This document shows, in pieces, positions 8,290 to 15,927 of a DNA stretch of 34,130 nucleotides; positions within the stretch are counted from its first letter, which is position 1, and every line of letters starts with the position of its first letter. The notes under the pieces were generated by a model. The model worked only from the letters and a program-made list of their open reading frames with translations, made no database searches and was not told the DNA's origin. Origin of the DNA: Desulfococcaceae bacterium HSG9 (lineage in GTDB: Bacteria; Desulfobacterota; Desulfobacteria; Desulfobacterales; JAUCGF01); contig JAUCGF010000134.1 in assembly GCA_030378005.1 (NCBI GenBank), forward strand, positions 1 through 34,130. Reading direction: 5' to 3'. A program made the translations under genes and the position numbers.

Positions 8290-8540
8290 TAACAAGTTAA
8301 GTCACGGTGGCTAAATAACTTACACATCCAGTTGTGAAGCGTGAATTCACGTTTCAGAAATAACATGATTTATAGAAATATTTTATATTTGATAGGAGTT
8401 ACGCATCCATACCCATTCCATCCACGCCCTCATAATTCCAATCGGAACTATCTTCCAAAACGGCTTTTTCATTGGCATCCGTAGAATATAAATGCACTTT
8501 CAACACGGTATTTTCAGGCATTTCCCATCTACTGATTATC
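8290..8540. other. Operon tail region with small minus-strand ORF
   Basis: No gene on the plus strand. On the minus strand 8399-8521 encodes a 40-residue acidic peptide starting MPENTVLKVHLYS and ending EGVDGMGMDA, with no good ribosome site. Its first codons lie in a dispersed repeat (CAGTAGATGGGAAATGCCTGA) also present at 11700 and 29425, so it may be only a relic. It falls inside the inverted-repeat block, which makes a peptide substrate for the PqqD-like protein conceivable but unsupported. Confidence 0.3.
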
Positions 8541-8708
8541 AATAAAAATTATTTCCTTCCTGATATCTAAGAACACAAACGAAAACAGTTTTTCTACAGA
8601 GAAAGTTAAAAAAAACTGATTCTGTCATAAAGAAATCGGATTTTTTGAAAAAATCCGATTTCTAAGCCGCAATTGATTGCAAATGGCTTTGTTTATCTTT
8701 TCTTGACT
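8541..8708 (-). repeat. Right 168-bp inverted repeat of the 5.6-kb block
   Basis: Inverted partner of 3129-3296, identical in length. Its hairpin (8631-8646 with 8648-8663) is a perfect 16-bp stem with a compensatory base-pair change relative to the left copy. In both copies the AGGAAGGAAATAATTTTTATT end faces inward and the AGTCAA-AAAAGATA end faces outward, as in a composite element. Confidence 0.85.
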
Positions 8709-8797
8709 ATTGATACATTTTGTTATTAAAAGTCTTTTGGTTTTGAATAAGCCGCTTGTCTTATTTATGAACGAATCTTCACCATATTTAAAAAACT

Positions 8798-9730
8798 ATG
8801 ACACAAAACAATCAGATACAACTTATCGGCATCATTCTTGTATTTGTTGGAGCTGTTTTAGCTGCCTTTATTCCTACATGCTCATCTCCTAACAAACCAC
8901 CTACCGCTAAAATAATTTGTATCCAAACTGAGGGAAAGGTTCCTTTTACAGTTCGATGTAATGGTGTAAAGTCTTCAGATTCGGATGGGGAAATCAAAAA
9001 ACATTCATGGAGCATTGATGACAAAGTTGTATCAGACAAGCCTTTTTTTACTAAAACATTCGATCAAGCAAATTATTATAATGTGATACTCAAAGTTGAA
9101 GATGATAGAGGTTTATCCGGTGATGATATTGCTATTATCCGTGTTTTGCCTGGCCCGACAATCACACCTACGCCCACACCGCGCCCAACCAAATTGCCTC
9201 CGACAATCACACCTACGCCACCACCTGAACCTGTGGTCAGGCTCCGCAGTAGCCCTGCAACGCTTTCTGATGAAGATGTAAAAAACATGCTGAAGAAGCA
9301 TAATTTTTTTGATAACAATCGGAATAAATCCGGGGATTTCAAAAATGACTTTAAAGATAATGGCAACGGCACGGTAACGGATCGGAAGACCGGTTTGATG
9401 TGGCAGCAATCAGGTCCTGATAATTATATGAATTACGAAGATGCAGTTGATTATGTTCGACAGTTGAACCGTAAAGACTTGGGCGGCTACAATGACTGGC
9501 GACTGCCTACGCTTGAAGAACTGGCGTCTTTGCTTGAGCGGCAAGATGTAAATGGCCTGTATATTGACCCTGTGTTTGCTAAAAAGCAGTCGTGGTGTTG
9601 GAGTTCAGATAAGCATGCGCCTGCGGGGGCGTGGAACGTTGACTTCCGCCACGGCACCGCGTGCGGCAAGGTTCGCTGGGTCAGCCTCGGCAACTTCATC
9701 TATGTGCGAGCAGTGCGCGTCAGACAATGA
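8798..9730 (+). CDS. PKD domain + DUF1566 (Lcl C-terminal) putative lipoprotein, candidate DGR target
   Basis: A 310-residue exported protein. Residues 9-24 are a membrane/signal segment ending PTCSS, a poor but possible lipobox at C28. Residues ~33-118 form a PKD-like domain (PPTAKIIC, VPFTVRCNG, SSDSDGEI, VEDDRG). A Thr-Pro-rich linker (TPTPTPRPTKLPP) follows. DUF1566 covers ~175-310: NGNGTVTDRKTGLMWQQSG, DWRLPTLEEL, YIDPVF, WCWSSDKH and the closing YVRAVR. DUF1566 has the C-type-lectin-like fold used as a variable domain by diversity-generating retroelements. The last stretch (9629-9715) is written in NNC/NNT codons unlike the AT-rich body of the gene. No Shine-Dalgarno is evident. It probably displays a variable binding surface outside the cell. 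Confidence 0.75.
   Translation: MTQNNQIQLIGIILVFVGAVLAAFIPTCSSPNKPPTAKIICIQTEGKVPFTVRCNGVKSSDSDGEIKKHSWSIDDKVVSDKPFFTKTFDQANYYNVILKVEDDRGLSGDDIAIIRVLPGPTITPTPTPRPTKLPPTITPTPPPEPVVRLRSSPATLSDEDVKNMLKKHNFFDNNRNKSGDFKNDFKDNGNGTVTDRKTGLMWQQSGPDNYMNYEDAVDYVRQLNRKDLGGYNDWRLPTLEELASLLERQDVNGLYIDPVFAKKQSWCWSSDKHAPAGAWNVDFRHGTACGKVRWVSLGNFIYVRAVRVRQ
9629..9715 (+). other. Candidate DGR variable region 1
   Basis: Of the 23 codons between the framework GCG TGG and GTG CGA, 17 are NNC and 3 NNT. Many encode residues that would arise from AAC by adenine mutagenesis (D, R, H, T, C, S, L, F, I). The matching region of the second DUF1566 gene (11384-11460) shares the framework A-W-x-V-x-F-x-x-G and the closing Y-V-R-x-V-R but differs at the NNC positions. 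No template repeat or reverse transcriptase lies in this window. Confidence 0.6.
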
Positions 9731-10498
9731 GGGATCATTTGATAATTTAAATGTCCGCGATTTTTTTTAAATTGATGTTTTTGTAGTTGTTTGCGGATTC
9801 GGGCCCATAACTACAAGGAAAGTGGATAAGAAAAGGAAAATGCGCCTTCCTGTTCTTATCCGTTTTCCCTGTAGTTATTATGTGCTGGCAGGTTGCCAGG
9901 ACAGTCAAAGGTCGGTTTTTAACAGCGTCATCAATAATAAGGATTAAAAATTAAATAACTTACACATATTCAACACTCCTGATGGGGAAGTTATTCGTAT
10001 TCCTAACCTTATTTCAGTTTTTAAAACCTTAGTAGAACATGAAAAATATAATTTAAACCTTATTACCTTATTTCGATAACGGCAGTCCGTTACGAAACAT
10101 AGTGTTTTACAGACTGATAAGGTAATAAGGTAAAGGGATAGAGCGGTATTTCAGCTACTAAGGTTAAAAACGATAAAATAAGGTTTTACAGTTACCGGCA
10201 ATCTGACAAAGCAGTGATATCTACAAGGATTTTATATAAGAAGAGGATTATAAGAAAGGGATTGATTCTTGCTGATATGGCCTGCTCCTGTGTGAATTGG
10301 TGCAAATCTGGGAAATTATGTGGGAAGCTGTTTTTTCGGATTCAGCATGAATGTGATTAATCCTTTTCTTATGAATCCCTATTCTTATATAAAATCCGTG
10401 TAGATAGAAAGCTCGAAACTTAACCAAACGCCACTTATGGCCGAACGCAAGTCAGCGATGCAATATATTCCCATTTAAAAGGCTGAGAATTTTTAAAC
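9731..10498. repeat. Gene-free stretch of three long fold-back repeats
   Basis: There is no credible ORF in 768 bases; instead three nested palindromes follow each other. (a) 9807-9837 with 9848-9878, 31-base arms with four mismatches. (b) 10005-10035 with 10155-10185, enclosing a perfect 15-base inner dyad, 10057-10071 with 10117-10131. (c) 10219-10263 with 10359-10405, about 45-base arms. A short dyad TTGTAGTT/AACTACAA (9781-9788, 9809-9816) follows the DUF1566 stop. All could form long RNA hairpins or cruciforms. Confidence 0.75.
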
Positions 10499-11473
10499 AT
10501 GTCAAAAGTATTCCTGAGTTACGCCAGAGAAGATAGCGAAATAGCACTTAAACTGTATAATGATCTGAAAAATCAAGGCATCGACGTTTGGTTGGATAAA
10601 GAAAAACTGATCCCCGGCCAGAATTGGAAATATGCAATCAGCCAAGCCATCAAAGAGAGTACCCATTTTTTAGCGCTGTTTTCATCGAACTCTGTTTCCA
10701 AAAGGGGCTTTTATCAAAAAGAGCTTAAAAAGGCGCTGGATGTGCTTGACGAAATGCCAGAGTATGAAATCTATTTTATTCCTGTCCGTTTAGATGAATG
10801 TGAACCGGCCAACGAAAAGCTGCAAGACATTCATTGGGCGGATATGTTTCCTTCATACCAAGATGGCTTGAAGCAAATACTCAAAGTATTTAAAATCAAA
10901 AAAGATAACGTGCCTGCTAAAACCCAAAAGGAACGTTTAGCAGAGTCTCTGCCTTCAGCCGGAAAAATTATAAAAAAGAAGAAAGAAGGAATTCAATATC
11001 GTCGCAGCAAATCGCTTGAAGTGTCTGATGATGAATTCAAAAAAGTTTTTAAACTTGATAACAATCGGTGCCCTTTGAAGTATGTGTCCAATGAATATGA
11101 GGATAACGGCAATGGCACAATAAGCGACCATGCCACCGGCTTGATGTGGCAACAGTCCGGGTCTGATGATTATCTGACATATAAAAAAGCGCAAGCATAC
11201 GTTAAAAAGCTGAACTGGGAAAGTTTTGCAGGATATGACGACTGGCGGCTGCCCACCATTGATGAACTGACATCATTGCTTGAGCCGGATGAGCAGTCGA
11301 ACAAACTGTATATTGACCCTGTATTTGATAAAAAGCAGCGGTGGTGCTGGAGTGCGGATAAATATAAAGGTTCGTCGGGTTTGGCGTGGGTCGTCAGTTT
11401 CTTCTTCGGTTACGTCTACCGCGACTACCTCAACCACAGCTGCTACGTTCGTGTAGTACGAGCCGGGCAATGA
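10499..11473 (+). CDS. TIR domain + DUF1566 protein, candidate DGR target
   Basis: A 324-residue cytoplasmic protein without signal peptide. Residues 1-135 form a TIR-like domain: SKVFLSYAREDSEIA, GIDVWLDKEKLIPGQNW, FLALFSSNSVSKRGFYQKELKKAL and FIPVRLDE. The glutamate in QKEL is where TIR NADases have a catalytic Glu. A Lys-rich linker (~140-185) leads to DUF1566 (~195-324): NGNGTISDHATGLMWQQSG, DWRLPTIDELTSLL, YIDPVF, WCWSADK and the closing CYVRVVR. TIR proteins often signal or deplete NAD in bacterial immunity; fused to a possibly diversified lectin-fold domain this looks like a receptor with a mutable sensor. There is no good Shine-Dalgarno upstream of ATG 10499. SEFIR is an alternative label for the N-terminal domain. 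Confidence 0.8.
   Translation: MSKVFLSYAREDSEIALKLYNDLKNQGIDVWLDKEKLIPGQNWKYAISQAIKESTHFLALFSSNSVSKRGFYQKELKKALDVLDEMPEYEIYFIPVRLDECEPANEKLQDIHWADMFPSYQDGLKQILKVFKIKKDNVPAKTQKERLAESLPSAGKIIKKKKEGIQYRRSKSLEVSDDEFKKVFKLDNNRCPLKYVSNEYEDNGNGTISDHATGLMWQQSGSDDYLTYKKAQAYVKKLNWESFAGYDDWRLPTIDELTSLLEPDEQSNKLYIDPVFDKKQRWCWSADKYKGSSGLAWVVSFFFGYVYRDYLNHSCYVRVVRAGQ
11384..11460 (+). other. Candidate DGR variable region 2
   Basis: All 20 codons after the framework GCG TGG end in C or T (17 NNC). They encode V, V, S, F, F, F, G, Y, V, Y, R, D, Y, L, N, H, S, C, Y, V, a mix rich in aromatics as expected from AAC codons randomised at both adenines. The upstream DUF1566 body uses mixed wobble bases. Framework residues shared with region 1 (A-W, V, F, G, Y-V-R-x-V-R) are where invariant template residues would be. 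Confidence 0.65.
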
Positions 11474-11726
11474 TGGATCATTTGGCTATTTGAGACATTT
11501 GATGATTTGAATGTCCGAAATTTTTTTAAAATTGATGTTTTTGTAGTTGCTTGCGGATTTAGGCCTGTAACTACATGGAAAGTTCAGGAGCGCAAAAATT
11601 AAGCGCAGCGATTTTTTGCATCCGGTGCTGGAAAAGGCTTGCAAATTAAGGCTCTTGCAAAAAACCGCTTCGCTTAATTTTTGCGCTCCCAGCCGTATTT
11701 TCAGGCATTTTCCATCTACTGATTAT
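11474..11726. repeat. Conserved DUF1566 3' flank, inverted repeat and MITE end
   Basis: 11498-11583 resembles the flank of the first DUF1566 gene (9740-9822), including AATGTCCG, ATTGATGTTTTTGTAGTTG and a dyad TGTAGTT/AACTACA (11542-11548, 11569-11575). 11586-11620 pairs with 11656-11690 over 35 bases with few mismatches (core GAGCGCAAAAATTAAGCG). 11707-11723 pairs perfectly with 11725-11741, where two copies of a CAGTAGATGGAAAAT end meet head to head. A half copy of this block is at 29375-29443. Confidence 0.7.
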
Positions 11727-11893
11727 CAGTAGATGGAAAATTCACACACATTCTCGTTCCCACGCTTTGCGTGGGAATGCAAACCGGATGCTTCGCGTCC
11801 TGTTCCGTGCGCTGTCCGGGACGCAAAACGCCCCGAAGGCGTTCCCACGCAAAGCGTGGGAACGAGGTCTCCAAAGACTTTTTCCATCTACTG
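11727..11893. mobile_element. MITE-like element bounded by CAGTAGATGGAAAA
   Basis: A 167-base element starts CAGTAGATGGAAAA and ends TTTTTCCATCTACTG, a terminal inverted repeat. Inside are two copies of the palindrome TTCCCACGCTTTGCGTGGGAA (about 11758-11778 and 11841-11861), a REP-like motif common in other genomes. No transposase is present, so it would depend on one supplied elsewhere. Confidence 0.65.
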
Positions 11894-11946
11894 ATTATCG
11901 TTCTTTAAACAAAATTTGTTTTATATCCTTTCAATCAGCTAAAAGA

Positions 11947-12333
11947 ATGAAAATAGCAATTATTTCTGATATTCACGGCCACTTGGTTTCCTTGCGCAAA
12001 TGCCTGAATGCCATCAGGAATCTGAACATCAAATATATTATTTGTTTGGGCGATATTCTCAACGGGCGGCAAGATACAAATGATCAGATTATGCGATTAT
12101 TTGAAAAATATAAAATTTACAGTGTGTTAGGCAACCATGACGCCGCTCATTTCGATGATGCGGATATGATTCCTTGGCGTGATATGCTGATTACCAAGCA
12201 GGCTTTCCGGTTTTTTAATCGATTCCCGGCGCGGTTAAGATACAAGCGGATTGTGTTTACGCATATTTGCCCCTCCTTTGATAAATACAAAATTTTTTAT
12301 GAAGATGCCCCTAAGGTACTCGGCATAATTTAA
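11947..12333 (+). pseudogene. Metallophosphoesterase (YfcE-like), C-terminally truncated
   Basis: 128 residues remain. The calcineurin-like metal motifs run in order: DIHGH (D8 and H10), CLGDILNGR (GD), GNHD and FTHICPS. The final GHTH-type motif and C-terminal strands are missing, since the frame ends at KVLGII* just before an ISAzo13 remnant. ATG 11947 is chosen because MKIAIISDIHGH is the canonical family start; codons upstream lie in the MITE. No Shine-Dalgarno is visible. Without the last metal ligand it is probably inactive. Confidence 0.6.
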
Positions 12334-12408
12334 TTCCACCAAAAATAATTATCTGGACTCATATCAAAAATTGAAATATAATCATCATAAACACAAAAAA
12401 AGGAACTT

Positions 12409-12740
12409 ATGATGATTTAAGATAAAATAGAAAACCGGAAATCGATTTTAGAAATTACGCCCGAATTGAAAGAAGTCTTAAACAAAACACGATCTGCTCT
12501 TAAGGGAAGTGATCGGCGCAAATTTATGGCTGGAATCGTCAAAGTCCTTGGACCCGGCGGGCAACGTCAGGCAGAACGCGAATTAGGATGGGACCGCAAA
12601 ACAATTATAAAAGGCTGCCATGAATTAACTGGCGGATTTGACTGCAAAGACGATTTTTCCGGCAGGGGACGCAAACCGACCGAAGCACATTTGCCAGATC
12701 TGTCAGAAACATATATTAGAGAGGTTATCGTTAAATTTAA
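12409..12740 (+). pseudogene. ISAzo13-type transposase N-terminal remnant
   Basis: The frame begins at ATG 12409 (AAAGGAAC upstream) but meets TAA at codon 4. It then reads DKIENRKSILEITPELKEV and on through ALKGSDRRKFMAGIV, RQAERELGWDRKTI and GRGRKPTEAHLPDL, the N-terminal domain of ISAzo13-family transposases. Family resemblance ends around 12705-12730, where the leader of the next gene begins. Both the early stop and the loss of the catalytic domain make it dead. Confidence 0.75.
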
Positions 12741-12751
12741 AGGAGGAAACC

Positions 12752-13099
12752 ATGAATATTATTTGGGCTTATATGCGTAAAGGTTGAGCTTCCTGCACCA
12801 AGGCCCAGGAGGTTCTTGAGTCAGAAAAAATACGTACGGATGAAACAGTCAATGCCAGGAATGTGAAAATTGACAGCGATGCCGCGTGGCAAATGTTGAA
12901 AAAACGCCCAACACTCATTATCGGCCGCGGAAAAAAATATGCCGAGTTCGAACCGGATGAAAAAAACAGGGAAGCCATCCTGAAGGCCGCTCTCGGCAGA
13001 ACCGGCAATTTGCGAGCGCCGGCACTTGATATGGGTGACAAACTGATTATCGGCTTCAATCAAGATATGTATGCCAAGTTTATACAAACGCCAGATTAA
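12752..13099 (+). CDS. ArsC family selenoprotein (UxxC), thioredoxin-like fold
   Basis: A 115-residue protein if the in-frame UGA at 12785-12787 is read as selenocysteine, residue 12. The active site is then KGUASCTKAQ, a UxxC motif with resolving C15. Thioredoxin/ArsC-like features follow: RPTLIIGRGKK, TGNLRAPALDMGDKLIIGFN. The family 'ArsC family (seleno)protein' has Cys or Sec at this place, and homology continues unbroken on both sides of the UGA. The start at ATG 12752 has a strong AAAGGAGGA 5' of it. A SECIS-like stem-loop follows the UGA. A redox function on thiols or selenols is likely; arsenate reduction itself is not shown. It sits directly behind the ISAzo13 relic. Confidence 0.85.
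12788..12820 (+). promoter_or_regulatory. SECIS-like element of the ArsC-like gene
   Basis: Downstream of the UGA, CAAG (12799-12802) pairs with CTTG (12815-12818) and CC (12804-12805) with GG (12811-12812), presenting the loop CAGGA (12806-12810) 18 bases after the UGA. A GG-containing apical loop at this distance is what bacterial SelB recognises in the known E. coli SECIS. Confidence 0.5.
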
Positions 13100-13250
13100 G
13101 ATCGACCTCTATCTTACCTAAAAAAGGAATATGTAATTCAAAGCCGTCGGTTAATGCAAGGTTCACTATTCGTACTTTATGATGTGGCAGGAACCGTACT
13201 TTAAAGCCATTTCGAGTTTTATCGGGATTACGGATATAAAATTCGTACAT
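13080..13250 (-). CDS. Small hypothetical ORF, doubtful
   Basis: A 56-codon minus-strand frame reading MYEFYIRNPDKTRNGFKV to GKIEVDLNLAFV. It looks protein-like (balanced charge, beta-strand pattern) but has no recognised family and no clear ribosome site. It overlaps the last 20 bases of the ArsC-like gene tail to tail. It may be the tail of a decayed gene; the rest of 13100-13383 shows nothing recognisable. Confidence 0.25.
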   Translation of the reverse strand: MYEFYIRNPDKTRNGFKVRFLPHHKVRIVNLALTDGFELHIPFLGKIEVDLNLAFV

Positions 13251-13386
13251 TGCGAAGGCCGAATTTTGATGATATTAGAAAGGAAATTAAGCAAGGATTA
13301 TATCATCCTGGAGCCGTAAATGATTGAATCTTATCACCCCGATAAAATGTAATGACTCAAATTTGTAATTGAACCGGAGGAAAATG

Positions 13387-15081
13387 ATGAACAACAAGAT
13401 CAGAGGACTTTTATTTGGCTCGTTTATTGGCGATGCGTTTTCGTTAGGGGCGCATTGGGACTACAACTCGTCCCGGATCAAACGGAAGTATGGCCGGATT
13501 ACCGACTATATATCACCGGAGTCGAATCAATATCATTCTTTAAAAAAGACTGGGGATTTCACCCATTATGGCGATCAAACATTGATCTTGCTTGAGTCTG
13601 TTTCAGAACGCAAGAAACTTGATTTAGCAGACTTTTTTAAGAAATGGCGCCGATTATTCTCGGACTATAACGGTTATATTGATGGAGCCACATCGGACAC
13701 ATTGAAAAACTTTTCGGAGAAAAAGCCAATAGAAGAGGTCGGGTCGCTATCTGATGATATGGCAGGAGCGGGACGGATTGCCCCATTATTTACGGTATAT
13801 CGAACGGAGCAGGCGGAAGATCTTTTTAAGGCCGTACGGTTGCAAACGGCTTTGACTCATGGTGAAGCGAATGTCGTCGATGCGGCAGAATTTTTCGCCC
13901 GTATTGTATTGGAAATTCTGGCGGGTGATTCGATCTTAAATGCGGTTGAGACGGCGGCGGAACATGTGTATGCACATCTGCCGGCCAGGGAATGGTTGGA
14001 GAAAGCGCGTGAATCAGTTGAGGAAAACTCTGTTGAAGCTGTCAAGGCATTGGGCCAAGATTGTCACATGCCTCATATCTTTCCGGCGACCCTGCTTCTC
14101 TTGCTAAAACATTATAATGATTTTGAAACGTGCCTGATCGAGAATGTGATGGCAGGTGGCGATTCTGCGGCCCGCGGCCAGATTCTGGGCATGATTTTGG
14201 GAGCCGCGTATGGAGTCGAAGCGATCCCGAAACGCTGGATCGATGGATTACAAGCACGTTTAAAAATCGAATCATATCTTAAAGATTTGGAAGCACCGGT
14301 AGCAAACACGGCGAGCGAACGACGAAAGACGCATAAAACAACATTTGTGAATTCGGAAGGGTTGTCCCTGAATGCGCGTCTGGAAACACCGACGGAAAAG
14401 CCGCGTGTCTATGCCCTTTTTGCACATTGTTTTACCTGTTCAAAGGATGTGATCGCGGCGAGCCGAATCAGTCGGGCATTGTCGGAACGCGGCATTGCCG
14501 TATTACGCTTCGACTTCACCGGGTTGGGCAACAGTGACGGAGACTTTGCAAATACTGATTTTTCATCAAATATACAGGATCTGATTGCCGCTGCCAATCA
14601 CTTACGCCGGAATTATGAGGCGCCAGCCCTGCTAATCGGACATAGCCTGGGGGGAGCCGCAGTCCTTGCCGCCGGTTTGGAAATACCGGAGATCAAAGGG
14701 GTGGTGACTATTGCAGCACCATCGGATCCCCTCCATGTGACACATCTGTTCAAAGACAAAATAACCGAAATCGAAGGAAATGGCTTTGTTGAGGTGAATT
14801 TGGCCGGTCGCTCGTTTACGATCAAAAAGCGGTTTCTGGACGATGTACGGGAGCAGAAACTGTTGGAGCGGTTAGCTTTAAGCAGGCAGGCATTCCTGAT
14901 CATGCATTCCCCGGTGGACAAGACCGTTTCCATCGACCACGCCCGCAAAATATTCGAGACTGTTAAACATCCGAAGAGTTTTGTGTCCCTTCATCCCGCT
15001 GATCATATGCTTTCGAATAAAGATGACTCCATGTTTGTTGCCGAGATCGTATCGGCCTGGGCGAAGCGCGTTGCAGCATAG
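13387..15081 (+). CDS. ADP-ribosylglycohydrolase + alpha/beta hydrolase fusion
   Basis: A 564-residue two-domain protein. Residues 1-~300 are an ARH/DraG-type ADP-ribosylglycohydrolase: GSFIGDAFSLGAHWDYN, then FTHYGDQT and the C-terminal metal motif AGGDSAARGQILGMILGA. These enzymes remove ADP-ribose from macromolecules or related adducts. Residues ~310-560 form an alpha/beta hydrolase: FAHCFTCSKD (oxyanion region), RFDFTGLGNSDG, nucleophile in GHSLGG, acid in SPVDKTV and histidine in HPADHML, so the triad looks complete. The catalytic Asp pair in the ARH part is partly altered (QT, SA) and activity is uncertain. The start may be ATG 13384 or 13387; CCGGAGG (13374-13380) is better spaced for 13387. 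It appears monocistronic. Confidence 0.8.
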   Translation: MNNKIRGLLFGSFIGDAFSLGAHWDYNSSRIKRKYGRITDYISPESNQYHSLKKTGDFTHYGDQTLILLESVSERKKLDLADFFKKWRRLFSDYNGYIDGATSDTLKNFSEKKPIEEVGSLSDDMAGAGRIAPLFTVYRTEQAEDLFKAVRLQTALTHGEANVVDAAEFFARIVLEILAGDSILNAVETAAEHVYAHLPAREWLEKARESVEENSVEAVKALGQDCHMPHIFPATLLLLLKHYNDFETCLIENVMAGGDSAARGQILGMILGAAYGVEAIPKRWIDGLQARLKIESYLKDLEAPVANTASERRKTHKTTFVNSEGLSLNARLETPTEKPRVYALFAHCFTCSKDVIAASRISRALSERGIAVLRFDFTGLGNSDGDFANTDFSSNIQDLIAAANHLRRNYEAPALLIGHSLGGAAVLAAGLEIPEIKGVVTIAAPSDPLHVTHLFKDKITEIEGNGFVEVNLAGRSFTIKKRFLDDVREQKLLERLALSRQAFLIMHSPVDKTVSIDHARKIFETVKHPKSFVSLHPADHMLSNKDDSMFVAEIVSAWAKRVAA

Positions 15082-15302
15082 ACAACCTGCTATTGCTTTT
15101 TTTCAGATTCATAATTTTGAGAAACGGGCGCAAGGTTGCTGGCATTCACATCTCTTTGGGACAAAGGTATGATTACACTTTTTTTCAACAAACTTTCAGG
15201 CATCTTTCATTGTTCAGTATTTCAAAAAACCGAAATCCGTCATTGCATATTGTTAAAATGTGTTAAGATGTTGAAACTCAAAAAATATACCGGGAGAATA
15301 CT

Positions 15303-15863
15303 ATGGGAGCAGTATTTGGAGTTGGATTGTTGGGACATTTGCCATCTATGAGTGAAGAGGAACAGGAAGAAACCATGATGCGGTTTGCATCAAAATGTTA
15401 CGGTCCGAAGGTGACTTTCCGCGAAGTGATCGGATCCCGTGTAGGTGAGTGGATGCGACCGGAAACTGTTGATAAAGCCTATATGAGCATAAGTATGCGC
15501 TGGCTTAAGCATGAAGAAGCTGAGCCGATTTTTACATTTGCGAAGCGGGAACATAATTCGGCTCCATATTCACAATTCAGCTTTTTAAACGGTTGGCAAG
15601 TATTTATCCCTGGCTCCCACTATCCACGGAAACCGATGGAATTGCCGTTGCCGAATAACGAAACTATGACATTGAGAATCAACACACTTAATCGTGGTAT
15701 TGCCGGACTGCAAGCGATCAATCGTAAAATCAAAACATACGATGATGATTTTTGGCAAGATGAACGCTTCTCCTGCAAAGAGTATGTCACGTTCCATAAC
15801 GGCATCAAGAAAGTCATGAAATATTGCAAACAGCATCATCTGATCTATGTAATTGGAGAATAG
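15303..15863 (+). CDS. Hypothetical protein
   Basis: A 186-residue soluble protein with no family I recognise. It opens MGAVFGVGLLGHLPSMSEEE, has a basic/aromatic middle (WQVFIPGSHYPRKPMELPLP) and no signal peptide or membrane segment beyond a short hydrophobic N-terminus. GGGAG with a 6-base spacer precedes the ATG, so translation is credible. The next gene starts 64 bases downstream in the same direction, also unknown and similar in size, suggesting a two-gene unit. Confidence 0.6.
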   Translation: MGAVFGVGLLGHLPSMSEEEQEETMMRFASKCYGPKVTFREVIGSRVGEWMRPETVDKAYMSISMRWLKHEEAEPIFTFAKREHNSAPYSQFSFLNGWQVFIPGSHYPRKPMELPLPNNETMTLRINTLNRGIAGLQAINRKIKTYDDDFWQDERFSCKEYVTFHNGIKKVMKYCKQHHLIYVIGE

Positions 15864-15927
15864 CCATCGGTGGTGGGTTTAACTCAGCCTACAGTTGAAA
15901 ACCGCTTGTGAAACTAAGAAATATTCA

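Noticed and set aside
11767..11946. 60-codon N-terminal extension of the phosphoesterase
   Set aside because: It translates the MITE and REP-like palindromes; the family start is MKIAIISDIHGH at 11947.
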